Positions 6,719 to 8,540 of a stretch of DNA of 8,540 nucleotides are shown here, piece after piece. Numbering within the stretch: the first letter of the stretch is position 1; every line of letters starts with the position of its first letter. Both the position numbers and the translations under genes were made by a program. Under the pieces are notes generated by a model, which did not search any database, was not told the DNA's origin, and saw nothing but the letters and a program-made list of their open reading frames with translations. Origin of the DNA: an uncultured Eubacteriales bacterium (GTDB lineage Bacteria > Bacillota > Clostridia > UMGS1840); NCBI GenBank assembly GCA_900555525.1, contig USLP01000043.1, positions 1 through 8,540 on the forward strand, written 5' to 3'.

Positions 6719-8242
6719 GTGAAAAAGAAAATATTTTCTGCAATATGCCTTTTGCTTTCTGCGGTATGTATTTTTTCGGCCTGCCGCAAGGATAACGGCA
6801 ACGGCGGCTCGGATGAGCAGACAGGCTCTGCCGCCTCGGGCGACAGCACTGCCTCATCGGCAAACGACCTTGTTTTGCCGTATTCCAATAATGATTCGCT
6901 GAATCCTTTTTTTGCCGTCGGCACGGAAAATATAAGCCTTACGGATTTAGCCTACGACCCGCTTTTTAAGGTCAAGGCAGACTATACGCCCGAAAATGTG
7001 ATAGCCGAAAAGGGTGATATTAGCGGAACTTCGGTTACCGTTACACTCTCAGGTGCGCGCTTTTCGGACGGTTCGTCCGTTTCGCCGCAGGACGTCGTAT
7101 ATTCGTTCAATAAAGCAAAGGCGTCGTCGCGCTACGGGCAGCTGCTGTCTAATATTCAGTCGGCAAAGGCGTCCGGCGGAGCTGTTACGTTTACGCTCTC
7201 TTCACCGGACCCGTATGTGCTGAATGCACTCAGTTTTCCCGTTGTAAAAAACGGCACAGCCGATAAGACGGAAAATATACCGATAGGCAGCGGCCCTTAT
7301 GTGTACAGCGACGGGGTGTTTTCCAAGAATGAAAATTACGGCGGCAGCGTAAATATACCCGAGATAAAGCTTTATGAAATAGAAAATTTCACCTATGCCG
7401 AAAATGCTCTCGAAATAGGCAATGTGAACTTTCTCTTCAAGGATATGAGCGACAGCGTTTACCGCCATGTCTCCGTTGACAGCAGTACGGTCAATATGAA
7501 CAATCTTGTTTTTCTCGGCATTAACGACTCAAAGGAAGTTCTTTCATCGTCCGCCGTCAGAACCGCAATATATTACGCAATAGATAAAAAAGACATTGCT
7601 TCGTCGTCGTATCAGGGATATGCAACAGCAGCTCCGCTTCTGTTCAATCCTGCGTTTTCAGAACTTTCGGGAGTTACAAACGTCAATTTCGCCGAGAGTG
7701 CAAATGCCGACAAGGCAAAGTCCATACTGACAAAAACAGGATATAACAAATATGCAAAGGACGGCTCTCTTACAAACGGCTCACAGAACCTTAAGGTGTC
7801 GCTTCTTGTGAACAGCGAAAACAGCTTCCGCGCGGCGGCGGCGAACAGCATAGCCGAAAGCCTCAGAAGCATAGGTTTTTCCGTGACAGTTGATGCCGTT
7901 CCGCTTGATAAATACAATCAGAAAATCGCTTCCGGTGATTTTGACCTGTATTTAGGAGAAATAAAGCTTACCGAAAATCTTGATTTGCGCCCGTTCTTTT
8001 CGGAAAAGGGGTCTGCGTCAAAGGGTATAGATTTCTCGTTGCGTGCGGTTACCGATTACGAAGCCTTTTGCGAGGGCAGCATAGGGCTTTCAGAGTTCCT
8101 TGACAGCTTCTTAAACGATATGCCGTTTGTTCCCGTTTGTTACAGGAGCGGCTTTGCGGCGTATAAAAAGGGTCTAAAGCCGGATTTCTCGTATTCCTCC
8201 GATCATCTCTATGCGGGGATTTGCAGCTGGAGCTTAAGCTGA
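6719..8242 (+). CDS. ABC transporter substrate-binding lipoprotein, family 5 (peptide/nickel type)
   Basis: An extracytoplasmic solute-binding protein of the SBP_bac_5 (OppA/DppA/NikA) class, 507 residues, the normal full length. It starts at GTG with a lipoprotein signal: MKKK, a hydrophobic core, and lipobox FSAC with C22 as the lipidated residue. A Ser/Gly/Asp/Asn-rich linker runs to about 50. Family signatures are FSDGSSVSPQDVVYSF (115-130), PIGSGPY (188-194), VRTAIYYAIDK (280-290) and GDFDLYLG (406-413). The ligand cannot be read from sequence; peptides are the commonest choice, with other oligomers or metal chelates possible. No permease or ATPase gene is within view, and the next gene has its own promoter, so the protein is an orphan here. 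Close spacing after ymdB indicates one transcript. No obvious terminator follows the TGA. Confidence 0.9.
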   Translation: MKKKIFSAICLLLSAVCIFSACRKDNGNGGSDEQTGSAASGDSTASSANDLVLPYSNNDSLNPFFAVGTENISLTDLAYDPLFKVKADYTPENVIAEKGDISGTSVTVTLSGARFSDGSSVSPQDVVYSFNKAKASSRYGQLLSNIQSAKASGGAVTFTLSSPDPYVLNALSFPVVKNGTADKTENIPIGSGPYVYSDGVFSKNENYGGSVNIPEIKLYEIENFTYAENALEIGNVNFLFKDMSDSVYRHVSVDSSTVNMNNLVFLGINDSKEVLSSSAVRTAIYYAIDKKDIASSSYQGYATAAPLLFNPAFSELSGVTNVNFAESANADKAKSILTKTGYNKYAKDGSLTNGSQNLKVSLLVNSENSFRAAAANSIAESLRSIGFSVTVDAVPLDKYNQKIASGDFDLYLGEIKLTENLDLRPFFSEKGSASKGIDFSLRAVTDYEAFCEGSIGLSEFLDSFLNDMPFVPVCYRSGFAAYKKGLKPDFSYSSDHLYAGICSWSLS

Positions 8243-8254
8243 GCCGCCGTTCGT

Positions 8255-8268
8255 ATACAATATTGTAT
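8255..8268. promoter_or_regulatory. Palindromic operator candidate
   Basis: ATACAATATTGTAT is a perfect 14-bp dyad whose right arm contains the -35 hexamer of the promoter at 8263-8291. That position is what one expects of a repressor site. The half-site (TACA..TGTA) superficially resembles BlaI/CopY boxes, but those have a 2-bp gap and this has 4 bp, so no regulator family is assigned. Confidence 0.5.
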
Positions 8269-8291
8269 TTGTGCGGTTTATGGTATATAAT
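8263..8291 (+). promoter_or_regulatory. Sigma-A promoter of the Asp23/Gls24 gene
   Basis: TTGTAT at 8263-8268 is followed after 17 bp by a perfect TATAAT at 8286-8291. The spacing is optimal and the site sits in an intergenic gap ahead of a strong Shine-Dalgarno. Confidence 0.75.
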
Positions 8292-8305
8292 AACAACATC
8301 ACAGG

Positions 8306-8333
8306 AAAGGAGAATATTGCGCTTTTGCAATAT
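8306..8333 (+). promoter_or_regulatory. Strong SD followed by a hairpin before the start codon
   Basis: AAAGGAG lies at 8306-8312 but the family-consistent ATG is at 8344, 31 nt later. Between them ATATTGC (8314-8320) and GCAATAT (8327-8333) form a perfect 7-bp stem with a 6-nt loop. Folding removes 20 nt and leaves an effective spacing of 11 nt. Alternatively translation begins at the in-frame TTG at 8317, 4 nt after the SD, which would add nine residues. Confidence 0.6.
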
Positions 8334-8343
8334 AAACCGATGT

Positions 8344-8540
8344 ATGATTAAAATTGAAAATTATCTCGGCGTTATTGAGATACATCAGCATTATTTTTCG
8401 GAGCTTATCGGTCAAACCGTAACCTCATGCTTCGGCGTTGCGGGTATGGCTAACAGCGGCGCGTCACAGGGGCTTCGGTCGCTTCTTTTTAAACGTAAGA
8501 ATTATCCGGATAAGGGCGTCGGCGTGCGTGCCGACGGCGG
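8344..8540 (+). CDS. Asp23/Gls24 family envelope stress protein (3'-truncated)
   Basis: Sixty-five codons are visible before the window ends; family members are usually about 110-130 residues, so roughly half is present. The start MIKIENYLGVIEIHQHYFSE and the GVAGM segment at 34-38 match the family's N-terminal pattern (Gly-x-Ile-x-Ile, helix, then GV.GM). They are followed by a region ending KGVGVRADGG that matches the usual KGV.V strand. Proteins of this family associate with the membrane or respond to envelope and alkaline stress; in Clostridia a member often precedes a DAK2-domain fatty acid kinase gene, which would lie just beyond this window (inference). The ATG is chosen by family alignment; an in-frame TTG at 8317 better suits the SD distance. 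The gene has its own promoter and operator-like palindrome. Confidence 0.75.
   Translation, partial: MIKIENYLGVIEIHQHYFSELIGQTVTSCFGVAGMANSGASQGLRSLLFKRKNYPDKGVGVRADG

Larger units (their letters stand above)
8243..8343 (+). other. Intergenic leader region of the Asp23/Gls24 gene
   Basis: These 101 bp contain, in order, a perfect 14-bp palindrome, a sigma-A type promoter overlapping it, a strong Shine-Dalgarno and a hairpin before the ATG. The predicted transcript starts near 8298, so the 5' leader is about 46 nt and consists almost entirely of the SD and hairpin. No terminator for the upstream lipoprotein gene is evident. Confidence 0.7.

Noticed and set aside
8255..8268. Palindrome read as a terminator of the lipoprotein gene
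   Set aside because: It is an uninterrupted AT-rich dyad with no loop or T-run, and it overlaps a good -35, so an operator is more plausible.
8049..8330. Minus-strand open frame of 93 codons crossing the end of the lipoprotein gene
   Set aside because: It runs through the Asp23/Gls24 promoter and the well-supported C-terminus of the binding protein, and its product is Arg/Ser-rich with no family features.
8340..8351. ATG at 8340 as the start of the last gene
   Set aside because: It is in a different frame and meets TAA after three codons.

Overview
The window looks like chromosomal DNA from a low-to-moderate GC Firmicute, most likely an anaerobic Clostridia-type gut bacterium. The reasons are RNase Y next to a YmdB-type phosphoesterase, a DacF/PBP5-type carboxypeptidase beside a XerD-type recombinase, the MEP-pathway gene ispF, an Asp23/Gls24 protein, strong AAGGAG-type Shine-Dalgarno (SD) sites and Gram-positive-style sigma-A promoters. 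The taxonomic statement is inference; there is no rRNA or other decisive marker. I found no mobile element, CRISPR array or RNA gene.

Layout. Positions 1-392 hold the 3' end of ispF (+). A leftward block at 384-4030 is transcribed in the order xerD-like, dacF-like, cls. It starts at a GTG near 4030, with dacF and cls overlapping by one base. It ends by running 9 bp into the tail of ispF. An AT-rich divergent region (4031-4271) carries back-to-back promoter candidates. A rightward block follows: rny (4272-5834), a structured 86-bp spacer, ymdB (5921-6703) and a family 5 solute-binding lipoprotein (6719-8242) whose SD overlaps the ymdB stop region. A 101-bp gap with a good promoter, a perfect palindrome on its -35 and an SD-hairpin-start arrangement leads into an Asp23/Gls24 family gene cut by the window end.

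How the genes fit together. The leftward block combines chromosome handling (XerD-like) with envelope work: DacF-like trims peptidoglycan stem peptides and Cls makes cardiolipin. The rightward block pairs the membrane-anchored mRNA-decay nuclease RNase Y with YmdB, a pairing known in Bacillus, and adds a lipoprotein whose ABC permease is not in view.

Most of this is ordinary core genome. The points most worth a second look are the XerD-like protein, which lacks the first catalytic arginine and the beta-hairpin lysine; the hairpin separating SD from ATG in the Asp23/Gls24 gene together with its palindromic promoter; the two-tier hairpin between rny and ymdB; and the orphan solute-binding protein in the RNase Y operon. 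I see no clear evidence for a wholly new multi-gene system.
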